Under the pieces are notes generated by a model. It was not told the DNA's origin and searched no databases. It saw nothing but the letters and a program-made list of their open reading frames with translations. A stretch of 8,061 nucleotides of DNA from JBOFDK01 sp051650305 (GTDB taxonomy: Bacteria; Bacillota; Clostridia; Lachnospirales; Cellulosilyticaceae): contig JBOFIT010000196.1 of the NCBI GenBank assembly GCA_051650305.1, positions 1 through 8,061 of the forward strand, in the 5' to 3' direction. The first letter of the stretch is position 1. Each line of letters begins with the position of its first letter. Both the position numbers and the translations under genes were made by a program. Shown in pieces: positions 1 to 6,830 of the stretch.

Positions 1-511
1 CACGAAGTTTTGCATCAAGGTTTGATAAAGGTTCGTCCATTAAGAATACTTTTGGTTCACGAACGATAGCACGACCCATAGCAACACGTTGTCTTTGACC
101 ACCTGATAATGCTTTTGGTTTACGATCTAAACATTGGTCAATGTCAAGAACTTTAGCTGCTTCACGAACACGACGGTCGATTTCATCTTTTGGAGTCTTA
201 CGTAATTTAAGACCGAATGCCATGTTGTCATATACTGACATATGTGGGTATAACGCGTAGTTTTGGAATACCATTGCGATATCACGATCTTTTGGAGCTA
301 CATCGTTACAAAGCTTATCACCAATCCATAATTCTCCTGAAGAAATCTCTTCAAGACCAGCGATCATACGTAATGTAGTAGATTTACCACATCCAGATGG
401 TCCTACGAAAATGATGAATTCTTTATCTTCAATATGTAAATTGAAATCCTTAACTGCAACGAATCCATTTGGGTAACGCTTATAAATATTATTTAATCTT
501 AATTCTGCCAT
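1..511 (-). CDS. msmK: Sugar ABC transporter ATP-binding protein, MsmK/UgpC type (C-terminus cut by window edge)
   Basis: This is a cytoplasmic ATPase subunit that powers carbohydrate (CUT1-family) ABC importers. My translation from the ATG at 511 gives 170 residues before the window ends, against about 360-370 for the family, so the rest of the nucleotide-binding domain and the C-terminal regulatory (TOBE/MalK-like) domain lie off the left edge. The nucleotide-binding motifs visible are the Walker A GPSGCGKST (37-45), Q-loop Q83 in VFQNYALYPH, signature LSGGQ (135-139), Walker B VFLMDE (155-160) and D-loop SNLD (163-166). The N-terminus MAELRLNNIYKRY is typical of MsmK/UgpC. A ribosome site AAGGGGG at 519-525, 7 nt before the ATG, supports this start. 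Arginine and glycine codons are nearly all CGT and GGT/GGA, suggesting high expression. It lies behind a terminator and a 357-bp leader, so it is probably transcribed alone or as a first gene. The family call is very secure; the sugar carried cannot be told from this subunit. Confidence 0.95.
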   Translation of the reverse strand, partial: MAELRLNNIYKRYPNGFVAVKDFNLHIEDKEFIIFVGPSGCGKSTTLRMIAGLEEISSGELWIGDKLCNDVAPKDRDIAMVFQNYALYPHMSVYDNMAFGLKLRKTPKDEIDRRVREAAKVLDIDQCLDRKPKALSGGQRQRVAMGRAIVREPKVFLMDEPLSNLDAKLR

Positions 512-518
512 GATCTTT

Positions 519-525
519 CCCCCTT
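519..525 (-). promoter_or_regulatory. Ribosome binding site of msmK
   Basis: The minus strand reads AAGGGGG followed by a 7-nt spacer (AAAGATC) and the ATG at 509-511. It fixes the msmK start, because no other in-frame start nearby has such a site. Confidence 0.75.
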
Positions 526-545
526 GGTTTGTAAATATCTAAGGT

Positions 546-560
546 GTTAACTCGATTAAC
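546..560. promoter_or_regulatory. Possible operator dyad before msmK
   Basis: The minus strand reads GTTAATCGAGTTAAC, a 15-bp site whose outer five bases on each side are perfectly complementary (GTTAA/TTAAC). It lies about 35 bp upstream of the msmK ATG, where a repressor could act. It does not match a catabolite (CcpA) cre site well: the AA-N-CG core is present but the outer TG and C positions are not. AT-rich dyads of this size occur by chance, so this is only a candidate. Confidence 0.2.
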
Positions 561-868
561 TAAATAATACTATATTTTTGAAGGTCAGGCTATTCGCTAT
601 TTCTCTAAAATCCTTGTTTTTAATTTAGCTATTATTTATAAAGTTTTTTTACATATTATGGTATTTCATCTACTTTCTCATACTATCATGCCTATAATAT
701 GTAATAATCTCTCATTTTCTTTGATTCTTGGGCATATCCATCTTCCCCCTTTGGTAGTTTATAATACAAATCCACTCTCTTTTTAATGCTTTATGTATAT
801 TTTTATAAAGTAGTGTACTATTTCTCTATTTCTTTTTTCTTTTTTCCAAGCTCCTTTGGTAGTGTTGC

Positions 869-908
869 AAAAAAAACTCAAGTTGCCCTACTTGCAACTT
901 GAGTTTTT
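869..908 (-). terminator. Rho-independent terminator of the polysaccharide operon
   Basis: A perfect 10-bp inverted repeat, CTCAAGTTGC (877-886) and GCAACTTGAG (894-903), encloses a 7-nt loop. Read on the minus strand, five A residues (904-908) precede the stem and eight T residues (869-876) follow it, so the stem can extend by A-U pairs to about 15 bp and ends in a classic U tract. It starts only 2 bp past the tagA stop codon, which marks tagA as the last gene of its transcript. The five T residues at 904-908 make weak termination possible for plus-strand transcripts too. Confidence 0.92.
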
Positions 909-910
909 AT

Positions 911-1636
911 CTATCGCTCTTTTAATACTTTCATTAAAAACACTGGAATCACCAACATACGCTTCCATCTAGAAGGTTGTTTACCTAGACGATACAACCA
1001 TTCCAGTCCTATCTTTTGGAAAAAGATCGGTGCTCTTGGGACGATTCCTGCCATCCCATCAAGTGAACCACCTGCACCTACTGCTACACGTACATGTGCT
1101 AATTCACTTTTATACTTCATAATCCACTTTTCTTGCTTCGGTGCCCCTAGGCATACAAGTAAGATAGTTGCCTTCGATGCATTGATGTCTTCAATAATCG
1201 CTGGCATATCTTCTTCTTTAAAATACCCATCGCGACATCCTACAATTTCGATTCCTGGATACGTTTCTTCCATCTTCGCCTTGGCTGCTTCAGCTACCCC
1301 TGGCTTCCCGCCGAAAAAGTAATACTTATATCCTTTATCCGCAGCTTGCTTCATCGTAGCTTGTACCAAGTCATAGCCTGGTACGCGCTCCGGTAACGCT
1401 TGTGTCTTTAGAATCTTCGATGCGATGACCACACCTATACCATCTGGCACGACTAAATCAGCTTCTTGTAATGCCTTCGCCATCTCAGCATCATCTTGAC
1501 CTAGCATAATAATTTCTGGATTTGGCGTAAAAACACTATGAAAGCCACCTTCACGTACAAAACGATCCAATGTCTCAATTGCTTCTGTCATCGTTACTGC
1601 ATCTACAGGTACGTTTAAAATATCTACTTTTGACAT
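911..1636 (-). CDS. tagA: WecG/TagA/CpsF-family N-acetylmannosaminyl transferase (GT26)
   Basis: Members of this family transfer ManNAc (in some members ManNAcA or another sugar) from the UDP-sugar to GlcNAc on undecaprenyl diphosphate, the second step of wall teichoic acid or SCWP synthesis, at the inner membrane face. The 241-residue length is normal. Visible motifs include TPNPE with T37 and N39, VPDGIGVV with the catalytic-type D65, R84-VPGYDL, FFGGKPG (107-113), GAPKQEKW (164-171) and GAGGSLDG (187-194). T37 and D65 occupy the positions described as catalytic in the Thermoanaerobacter TagA. The C-terminal stretch from about 205 is rich in Arg, Lys and aromatic residues, as in the family's membrane-associating appendage. 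The ATG at 1636 follows the csaB stop by 1 bp and has AAAGGAG lying within the last csaB codons, so translation is probably coupled. The family is certain; ManNAc as donor is inferred from the CsaB partner. Confidence 0.93.
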   Translation of the reverse strand: MSKVDILNVPVDAVTMTEAIETLDRFVREGGFHSVFTPNPEIIMLGQDDAEMAKALQEADLVVPDGIGVVIASKILKTQALPERVPGYDLVQATMKQAADKGYKYYFFGGKPGVAEAAKAKMEETYPGIEIVGCRDGYFKEEDMPAIIEDINASKATILLVCLGAPKQEKWIMKYKSELAHVRVAVGAGGSLDGMAGIVPRAPIFFQKIGLEWLYRLGKQPSRWKRMLVIPVFLMKVLKER

Positions 1637-1637
1637 T

Positions 1638-2729
1638 TTAGTGGCTCCTTTCTAAACATTCTTTGATATAAAAAATTGGTGAATAAATCTGTTCTATTTT
1701 TTGTTCGTATGTTTTTTGCATGGCTTGCTTTTCTTCTATTAAATGCGCTTCTACCCATCTAATTTCTTCAAGTAAATTGCTCTCTGTTAATTCCTCAACT
1801 TTAATATAATGGTTAATATTCATTTCTCCCATTACATTTTCTACCTTCGGATCATAAGACAATGCAATAGTAGGTGTCCCTACTGCAACTGCCATAATCA
1901 AGCTATGCAAACGCATGCCAATGATAAAGTCAAATTGTGCAGTATACGCTAGTGTCTCATCAATGCTTAATGATTGATCTACGACCACCACGCGATCACT
2001 TTTTAGCTTATCTGCTATTTGTTTTGCAATGGCGATGTCCTGCTCATAATGCATAGACATCATATAAATCTCATAACCTTCATTGATTAAAATCTTTAAT
2101 GTGCGACACACATTTTCAACCATTGCCTTATCATTTTTCCAAGGGCGTAGATACACCCCTATTTTCTTTGTGTGTTCTAAAAGTTTTGGCATCTCATCTG
2201 CTATCTGATTGTCCAGATGTATACCAAATACCGGATCAATTGCTACTGAAGTTGGTGCTGTAACGCCTATTTCTTTTAGCAACTTCTCCGACATACTTTC
2301 CCTCACAAAAATATGTTCTACTTGGCTTGCTACCTTTTTAATGAGCCACTTGTTCCACCACTTGTTGACTGGGCCAATACCCTGTGAGTAAAATACCACC
2401 TTTTTTCGATAAATGAGACCTAATTTGATAATACCTAGATAATACGGGATGGTCTTCCAGCTCGTCACATCTTGTAGAAGGCTCCCCCCTCCACTCACAA
2501 CCATATCGCATCCTTTTATATGCTTGACAATACTTCTTATATCCCAACGATTAATTGCCTCGACTTGGTAAGTCTTCTCAGTTTCTTTTGGATTATTCGA
2601 AAGTACCGTTATGCTTATATTTGGTATATTTTTCTTAAGCATCTCTATCATAGTATACAAGATGGCCTCATCGCCTATATTATTAAATCCATAATACCCT
2701 GATATAACTACTTTTGTTTTATTATCCAT
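1638..2729 (-). CDS. csaB: Polysaccharide pyruvyl transferase CsaB
   Basis: CsaB transfers pyruvate from phosphoenolpyruvate to form a ketal on ManNAc of the secondary cell wall polysaccharide, creating the ligand for SLH domains of S-layer and other surface proteins. The 363-residue length and GT-B-like layout match the family. Motifs are the N-terminal ISGYYGFNNIGDEAIL (9-24), SGGGSLLQD (79-87), FYSQGIGP (113-120), FVRES (141-145), GVYLRPW (191-197), GMRLHS (271-276) and the following VGTPTIALSYDPKV (283-296). H275 lies in the conserved GMRLHS stretch near the presumed PEP/acceptor site. There is no signal peptide or membrane helix, so it is cytoplasmic. The ATG at 2727-2729 has an AAGGTGAT ribosome site and lies inside the end of the DUF5693 gene with a 22-bp overlap in another frame, implying coupled translation. 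tagA follows 1 bp downstream. The family call is very secure; the exact sugar acceptor is inferred. Confidence 0.95.
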   Translation of the reverse strand: MDNKTKVVISGYYGFNNIGDEAILYTMIEMLKKNIPNISITVLSNNPKETEKTYQVEAINRWDIRSIVKHIKGCDMVVSGGGSLLQDVTSWKTIPYYLGIIKLGLIYRKKVVFYSQGIGPVNKWWNKWLIKKVASQVEHIFVRESMSEKLLKEIGVTAPTSVAIDPVFGIHLDNQIADEMPKLLEHTKKIGVYLRPWKNDKAMVENVCRTLKILINEGYEIYMMSMHYEQDIAIAKQIADKLKSDRVVVVDQSLSIDETLAYTAQFDFIIGMRLHSLIMAVAVGTPTIALSYDPKVENVMGEMNINHYIKVEELTESNLLEEIRWVEAHLIEEKQAMQKTYEQKIEQIYSPIFYIKECLERSH

Positions 2730-4624
2730 TTATTTATCACCTTAAAAATAAATTTTACAACTTGAATAAGTATAATTCCTATTACCATTCCTATTCCAAT
2801 GCCATAGGCGCTTCTGATAAGCGACACCACAAGAGGTGTATGTATATGTGCATAGGTATTCATCAGTGAAATTTGCCCAATTGTAGCAAGTATTAAGACT
2901 GGCCAATACATATTTTTATAGCCAAAATAAAGTAATCCTATAAGTAATGGATGGCCTATGAGAAATTCTTTCGTTCTTGGCCTTACCCCTAGAATCTGGT
3001 CCAAACCTTGTCGCAATATCTTTTCCAGCTCAGATATTTCTCCATTACCCGTTCGCATGATGTAAATACCACCTATCGCCACGACACCTGCTATGAAAAG
3101 TAGAAGTAATAGCGGTTTATAGCTCCATCTTGTTTGTAAAAGCTGTTTGATTTCTACCTTTATAGATGTGCGATATCTATAAATAAAAATGCCTCCAACA
3201 AGTATAATCGGCACAATATGTGCTACTTTTACTCCCCTAAATCCCTGAACACCTAGTGCATAGCCTGCTTGACTGAGTAAGCCTACCACCAGCATACAGC
3301 CTACAAAAGTTGTCCCTATAATTTCAAAGTATTTCCGACATGCCTGCTTATAGTTCTGTGCTTTTACCGTCACACCTTTTACCATCGCATACGTTGGAAA
3401 CGTAATAGCCGTTGCCAATGCCATACCTTCTGTGGCTAGCTGTGGTTTGATACTTAAAGCCACGCCATAACCGATGGCTCCGATGACACCTATAAGGAAT
3501 GCTACTTTTGCCTTCCCGCCTTCTAAGATAACACATGTTAGAAGTGCGATGGTTCCTAATCCTACTAAAAAGAGTAGCCATTTAGGCGACTGCTTATACG
3601 TATAGGGTTCTGAATCTGCCGAAACTGTATAGCCTTTTTGTTCTGCACGTTGGATAAAACTTTGAATGTCACTTTGTAAAGCCTGTATTGCTTCTTCTTT
3701 ACCTACTTTTGTAGATAGATTAAAGGTAAAGGCACGTATGCCTCTTTCTGTTAAGGCAAGTTCATATCGTGCTACTGTATCTGGTGTTGATATATTAGGT
3801 ACTTTTTCATCTGTATAACGTCTTGTAAGGACGTATCTATCCTTATCATCTTTTGAAAGTTCGGCTAAAGTCTTAAAGCCCTTTTGGGTTGGTGCATAAA
3901 ATTCTGTGAAGCCCAACCCTTTTTCTTGTACCAGCTTAATGACATCCGAATGATCATAACCTGGCACCGTAGAATCTTCAAAGTAAATCGTCTTTAATCC
4001 TGGTATTTCCTCGATTTGTGTCATTTCCCAGGTAATACTTTCTGGTGTTGCTTCTTCCCAGTAGCGTATTTCTGGTGAAATGCCAAATCCTAAAGTTGCT
4101 GCTATTTCCAAGTCTTCTATGACAAAACCTGTTCCTACTTTTGTCAATTGATCTACTGCTTCCTTTGGTATCGCTAAGATTAAGTTTTCTTCTTGGCTAC
4201 GTGTCACCTGTATGCCTTTATGTGTTAAATGCTCGTAGAGCCTCGTTGCCGTTTCTTCATGAGCTGCAACAAGATAAGTCATCTGAGGGTTTACTTCAGC
4301 AAAGTCTATGCTTGCATCACTACCATCTTTCATTGCGACCAGCCCCTGCTCTACATCACCTAGACGTAGTTCTGGGTTGGATGATACAACGGTATTTTCT
4401 TTTACATATAAAGTTGTAACGCCTATTTCCTTAAACGCTTCTAATACTTGTTGCACACTTTGTTGCCAAACATCTGCAATATCAAGTACATCTTCATACC
4501 TTATGCCGACTTGTATCGTGTTGTACGCCATCTCATGGGCTATACGGAAGCCTGCTACGACTGTACTTACAAAAAAAGATAATATCAGAATGCTTAAAAG
4601 CATTTTTCTTATTTGCTGTTTCAT
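2708..4624 (-). CDS. DUF5693-type polytopic membrane protein, candidate SCWP transport or assembly factor
   Basis: This protein of 638 residues has no established function. After a short basic N-terminus comes one hydrophobic helix (about 8-26), then a soluble domain of roughly 320 residues (about 30-345) that should face outside, and then a C-terminal half with about eight or nine hydrophobic segments, including ones near 349-368, 374-391, 435-458, 466-482, 503-521 and 596-622. The loop VRPRTKEFLIGHP (about 547-559), before a late helix, is rich in charged residues and looks like a functional motif. The layout and csaB linkage match what I recall of DUF5693. I chose the ATG at 4624 because GGAGGG (4629-4634) precedes it by 4 bp; an upstream in-frame TTG at 4636 overlaps that site and would add only four residues. 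A lipid-linked polysaccharide flippase or modification role is inference from context. The family name is from memory and was not searched. Confidence 0.8.
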   Translation of the reverse strand: MKQQIRKMLLSILILSFFVSTVVAGFRIAHEMAYNTIQVGIRYEDVLDIADVWQQSVQQVLEAFKEIGVTTLYVKENTVVSSNPELRLGDVEQGLVAMKDGSDASIDFAEVNPQMTYLVAAHEETATRLYEHLTHKGIQVTRSQEENLILAIPKEAVDQLTKVGTGFVIEDLEIAATLGFGISPEIRYWEEATPESITWEMTQIEEIPGLKTIYFEDSTVPGYDHSDVIKLVQEKGLGFTEFYAPTQKGFKTLAELSKDDKDRYVLTRRYTDEKVPNISTPDTVARYELALTERGIRAFTFNLSTKVGKEEAIQALQSDIQSFIQRAEQKGYTVSADSEPYTYKQSPKWLLFLVGLGTIALLTCVILEGGKAKVAFLIGVIGAIGYGVALSIKPQLATEGMALATAITFPTYAMVKGVTVKAQNYKQACRKYFEIIGTTFVGCMLVVGLLSQAGYALGVQGFRGVKVAHIVPIILVGGIFIYRYRTSIKVEIKQLLQTRWSYKPLLLLLFIAGVVAIGGIYIMRTGNGEISELEKILRQGLDQILGVRPRTKEFLIGHPLLIGLLYFGYKNMYWPVLILATIGQISLMNTYAHIHTPLVVSLIRSAYGIGIGMVIGIILIQVVKFIFKVINKWIIKQK

Positions 4625-4628
4625 TTTA

Positions 4629-4634
4629 CCCTCC
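4629..4634 (-). promoter_or_regulatory. Ribosome binding site that decides the DUF5693 start
   Basis: The minus strand reads TTGGAGGGTAAAATG at 4622-4636. GGAGGG sits 4 bp before the ATG, and the alternative TTG start overlaps it, so the TTG cannot use this site. This favours the shorter 638-residue product. Confidence 0.8.
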
Positions 4635-4666
4635 AATCCTTTTAATCATCATTTGAATGCATGCAT

Positions 4667-5161
4667 TTAGTTCTGTGGTACATCAATACCTTTTACTTGT
4701 GAGCTATCAATCTGTACCCATTTTGTATACCAGCCTACATTACCACCTACATAAATTTCTGTATTGGCGCTATCAAGGTAAATACTCTCACCTAAACGAC
4801 CATCTGTCTGGATTGTTACCATGATCTCATACTTGTCTGGTACCTCGACATCTTGTACCGTTCCATCGATTAAAACACTTGGTTGTTTGTATGGTATAGC
4901 TTCTACTTTTGTAATGGTTCCAGCTTTTTCATTTGTCTTTGCACGGTACACATCACCTTTTTTGTTTAAAGCATCTACTGTAAATTGTCTTACATCTGTA
5001 ACGCTTACTACATATTCATAGGTGTCATGTGTCGCTACGTTGGCTGTTGGTTTACCTAAGAAACGGTAGCCAATCCCTACTACTAATACACCTACTACAA
5101 GAACTGCTAATACATCTACAATGTTAATTTTTCCGAATAACTTTCCATTTTTACTAGCCAT
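4667..5161 (-). CDS. DUF4330-type single-span membrane protein (second of pair)
   Basis: This protein of 164 residues has no known activity. The N-terminal motif KLFGKINIVDVLAVLVV (7-23) is the recognisable start of DUF4330 proteins. One hydrophobic helix (about 14-32) is followed by about 130 residues of alternating, beta-rich sequence that should lie outside the membrane, given the basic N-terminus (K4, K7, K11). There is no lipobox, so it is probably an N-anchored protein and not a secreted one. The same plan, and a loosely alignable C-terminal half (EIMVTIQTDGRLGES here, GYVTVEAEVKEDDAN in the neighbour), marks it as a paralogue of the gene just upstream. The ATG at 5161 follows the neighbour's stop by 3 bp and has AAAGGAG in front. 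A gap of 42 bp separates it from the DUF5693 gene. A partner role for the ligase or DUF5693 protein is inference. Confidence 0.75.
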   Translation of the reverse strand: MASKNGKLFGKINIVDVLAVLVVGVLVVGIGYRFLGKPTANVATHDTYEYVVSVTDVRQFTVDALNKKGDVYRAKTNEKAGTITKVEAIPYKQPSVLIDGTVQDVEVPDKYEIMVTIQTDGRLGESIYLDSANTEIYVGGNVGWYTKWVQIDSSQVKGIDVPQN

Positions 5162-5164
5162 CTC

Positions 5165-5665
5165 TTATTCTCCTTTCGCCTTAGTATCAAGTTCTACCAC
5201 ATAACCTTTAGAAGAATAACCCTTGCCTTTGATAAAGACAGCTTTTCCTACTTTTAAGCTTGTGCTTCCTGCATAGATATTCGCATCATCTTCTTTAACT
5301 TCAGCTTCTACGGTTACGTATCCTGTATATTTAGAATTCGGACTACTTGTGTACTTATACTCACCTTTTTGTTCATCTAATCCTAGTAATTCATTTGGTG
5401 CTGGCTCTGTAACTGCTACAACCTTAGCTCTGTCTACATTATCTACTGTTAAGAAGATATCATCGCCTACTTTGATACTGTCCAGTAATGCTTTATCTAC
5501 TTCTTTTAATTCAACAACTGCTGTTGCTATACGTGTTTCTACTTCTTGTACAAGTGGTTTCATATTAAGGATACGTACACCTACTACGAGGGCTACAAGT
5601 ATCCCCACGATTACAAGAACATCTATTCCATTAAATGCAATTTTTCTTTCTTTATTCTTGCTCAT
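5165..5665 (-). CDS. DUF4330-like single-span membrane protein (first of pair)
   Basis: This protein of 166 residues has no known activity. A short basic N-terminus (SKNKERKIAFNGIDVLV) leads into one hydrophobic helix (about 14-31) and then a beta-rich outer domain with strand-like blocks such as TAVVELKEV (48-56), DDIFLTVDNV (68-77), AKVVAVTEPAPN (80-91), YVTVEAEVKE (116-125) and KAVFIKGKGY (141-150). The FNGIDVLVIV segment parallels FGKINIVDVLAV in the next gene, but the match to the DUF4330 N-terminal motif is weaker, so this is the more diverged copy. The ATG at 5665 is 8 bp past the glycosyltransferase stop, behind a GAGGTAGGTGAG ribosome region. The beta-rich outer domain could bind polysaccharide or a partner protein; that is inference only. 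Confidence 0.68.
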   Translation of the reverse strand: MSKNKERKIAFNGIDVLVIVGILVALVVGVRILNMKPLVQEVETRIATAVVELKEVDKALLDSIKVGDDIFLTVDNVDRAKVVAVTEPAPNELLGLDEQKGEYKYTSSPNSKYTGYVTVEAEVKEDDANIYAGSTSLKVGKAVFIKGKGYSSKGYVVELDTKAKGE

Positions 5666-5673
5666 CTTCTCAC

Positions 5674-6807
5674 CTACCTCTTTTTTCTTTTCAGTATTTC
5701 TCTATAAAATGCTTCTGTACTTTTTGTCATTTCACGTGCTGTATAATGTGCTTCATAAATTTTCTTTGCTTCATTACACATCACTTCATAATTCTCGTCA
5801 TCTTTTAATAATTGAATAACGTCAGCTGCTAAAGCTTCCACATCAGCAACAGGTGCTACATAGCCATTCACTTGATGTCTTATCATACTCGGATTACCAC
5901 CTGTATCTGTAACCACTGCTGGAACACCAAGACTCATACCTTCTGATAAAGCCAGACTCTGCGCTTCTGTATAAGACGTATTCATTTGAATGGTCGCTAC
6001 GTTATGGATAGATGCTACATCTTCTACAAATCCAGCCATCTTCACCACATCTTCAAGGCCTTTCTTTTGGATCAGCTCCTTGATATGTGCTTCCTCTGGG
6101 CCTGTCCCTCCGATAAGTCCTGTACATTGTGGGTACGCTGCCACTACCTTCTGCATCACATCTATAAATATATCATGGCCTTTTTCTTTTGAAAGTCTTG
6201 CCATAATGGTAATGACTTTATGAGTCGGAGGAATACCATACTTAGCTTTTATAGCTAACTTTGTTGCCTCGTCGTATTCTGGTAGTGCCATGACCCCATT
6301 AGGAATAATCTTTATCTTATCTGGTGCAATCCCCATCTCTAAAAGAACGGGTTCACATTCATAAGCTACACCGATTACACCATCGCAAAGACTGTTATTA
6401 AAAGCTTTTTTCAAGTTTTCCTTAAGAGAAGCCTTCTTCTTTACGTCATTATTCATACAACTTGTATCTACATAGTGTCTTGTATAGATAACACCTCTAG
6501 CTCCTGCAAGCTTCCCTGCGATACGTGCCGATAAACTGGCATGTGTATGGATAATATCTGGCTTTATATCTTTCATAAGCTTTCGAAGAATACCTATATC
6601 TTTTTTATTAAAAGACTGATCGGGTGCAATGGCTGCTTCTATTATTTTACCACCACTTTTCTCAAGTAATGGCTTAAGCTTACTGTTAGTTGGTAAGACA
6701 AATAGTGTTTCAAACTGCTGTTTGTCACTAGCTTCTAATAAATTTAATAAATATCTGCCAGCTCCTCCAATATTGGTATCACTACACACATGCATTACTT
6801 TAATCAT
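5674..6807 (-). CDS. Glycosyltransferase family 4 (GT-B fold)
   Basis: This retaining glycosyltransferase should transfer a sugar from a nucleotide-sugar donor to the growing lipid-linked polysaccharide on the cytoplasmic side. At 377 residues it is full length. The N-terminal acceptor domain begins VMHVCSDTNIGGAGRYL, with the glycine-rich loop at 13-17, and carries PDIIHTHASLSARIAG (83-98), a signature of GT4 enzymes. The C-terminal donor domain contains IIPNGV (167-172), ARLSKEKG with the nucleotide-contacting R204 and K209, GGTGPEE (233-239), and the EX7E motif from E281 to E289 in EAQSLALSEGMSLG. It has no membrane helix. The ATG at 6807 has AAAAGGAG 7 bp upstream and lies 23 bp after the ligase stop. 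Donor and acceptor sugars cannot be read from sequence; galactosyl, glucosyl or N-acetylhexosaminyl transfer are all possible. Confidence 0.93.
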   Translation of the reverse strand: MIKVMHVCSDTNIGGAGRYLLNLLEASDKQQFETLFVLPTNSKLKPLLEKSGGKIIEAAIAPDQSFNKKDIGILRKLMKDIKPDIIHTHASLSARIAGKLAGARGVIYTRHYVDTSCMNNDVKKKASLKENLKKAFNNSLCDGVIGVAYECEPVLLEMGIAPDKIKIIPNGVMALPEYDEATKLAIKAKYGIPPTHKVITIMARLSKEKGHDIFIDVMQKVVAAYPQCTGLIGGTGPEEAHIKELIQKKGLEDVVKMAGFVEDVASIHNVATIQMNTSYTEAQSLALSEGMSLGVPAVVTDTGGNPSMIRHQVNGYVAPVADVEALAADVIQLLKDDENYEVMCNEAKKIYEAHYTAREMTKSTEAFYREILKRKKR

Positions 6808-6830
6808 GGTATGCTCCTTTTTCTATACGC

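Larger units (their letters stand above)
512..868 (-). promoter_or_regulatory. AT-rich intergenic leader upstream of msmK
   Basis: This stretch separates the terminator of the polysaccharide operon from msmK and must hold the msmK promoter unless transcription reads through. On the minus strand there are several -10-like hexamers, including TATTAT around 761-766 and again near 567-572, but none has a convincing TTGACA box 16-18 bp upstream, so I do not name a promoter. It contains a small dyad (546-560), a repeated 11-mer, and very short start-stop frames such as one of 9 codons at 712-741 behind a good ribosome site. I see no recognisable riboswitch and no ORF of gene length. Confidence 0.5.

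Noticed and set aside
546..560. Catabolite control (cre) site before msmK
   Set aside because: Only the AA-N-CG core matches; the outer conserved TG and C positions do not, so it is listed only as an unspecified dyad.
712..741. 9-codon reading frame with a good ribosome site in the msmK leader
   Set aside because: It is too short to call as a gene without conservation data; kept only as an observation on the leader.
4625..4636. TTG start that would extend the DUF5693 protein by four residues
   Set aside because: The TTG overlaps the GGAGGG ribosome site that serves the ATG at 4624, so that ATG is the better start.
4308..4670. Plus-strand ORF of 120 codons opposite the DUF5693 gene
   Set aside because: It lies antisense to a well supported gene, its composition reflects the complementary codons, and it has no recognisable domain or operon context.
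5349..5819. Plus-strand ORF of 156 codons, Ser/Thr-rich, spanning the DUF4330-like and GT4 genes
   Set aside because: Its low-complexity Ser/Thr content is what results from reading the opposite strand of real coding sequence, and it crosses a gene boundary without any feature of its own.
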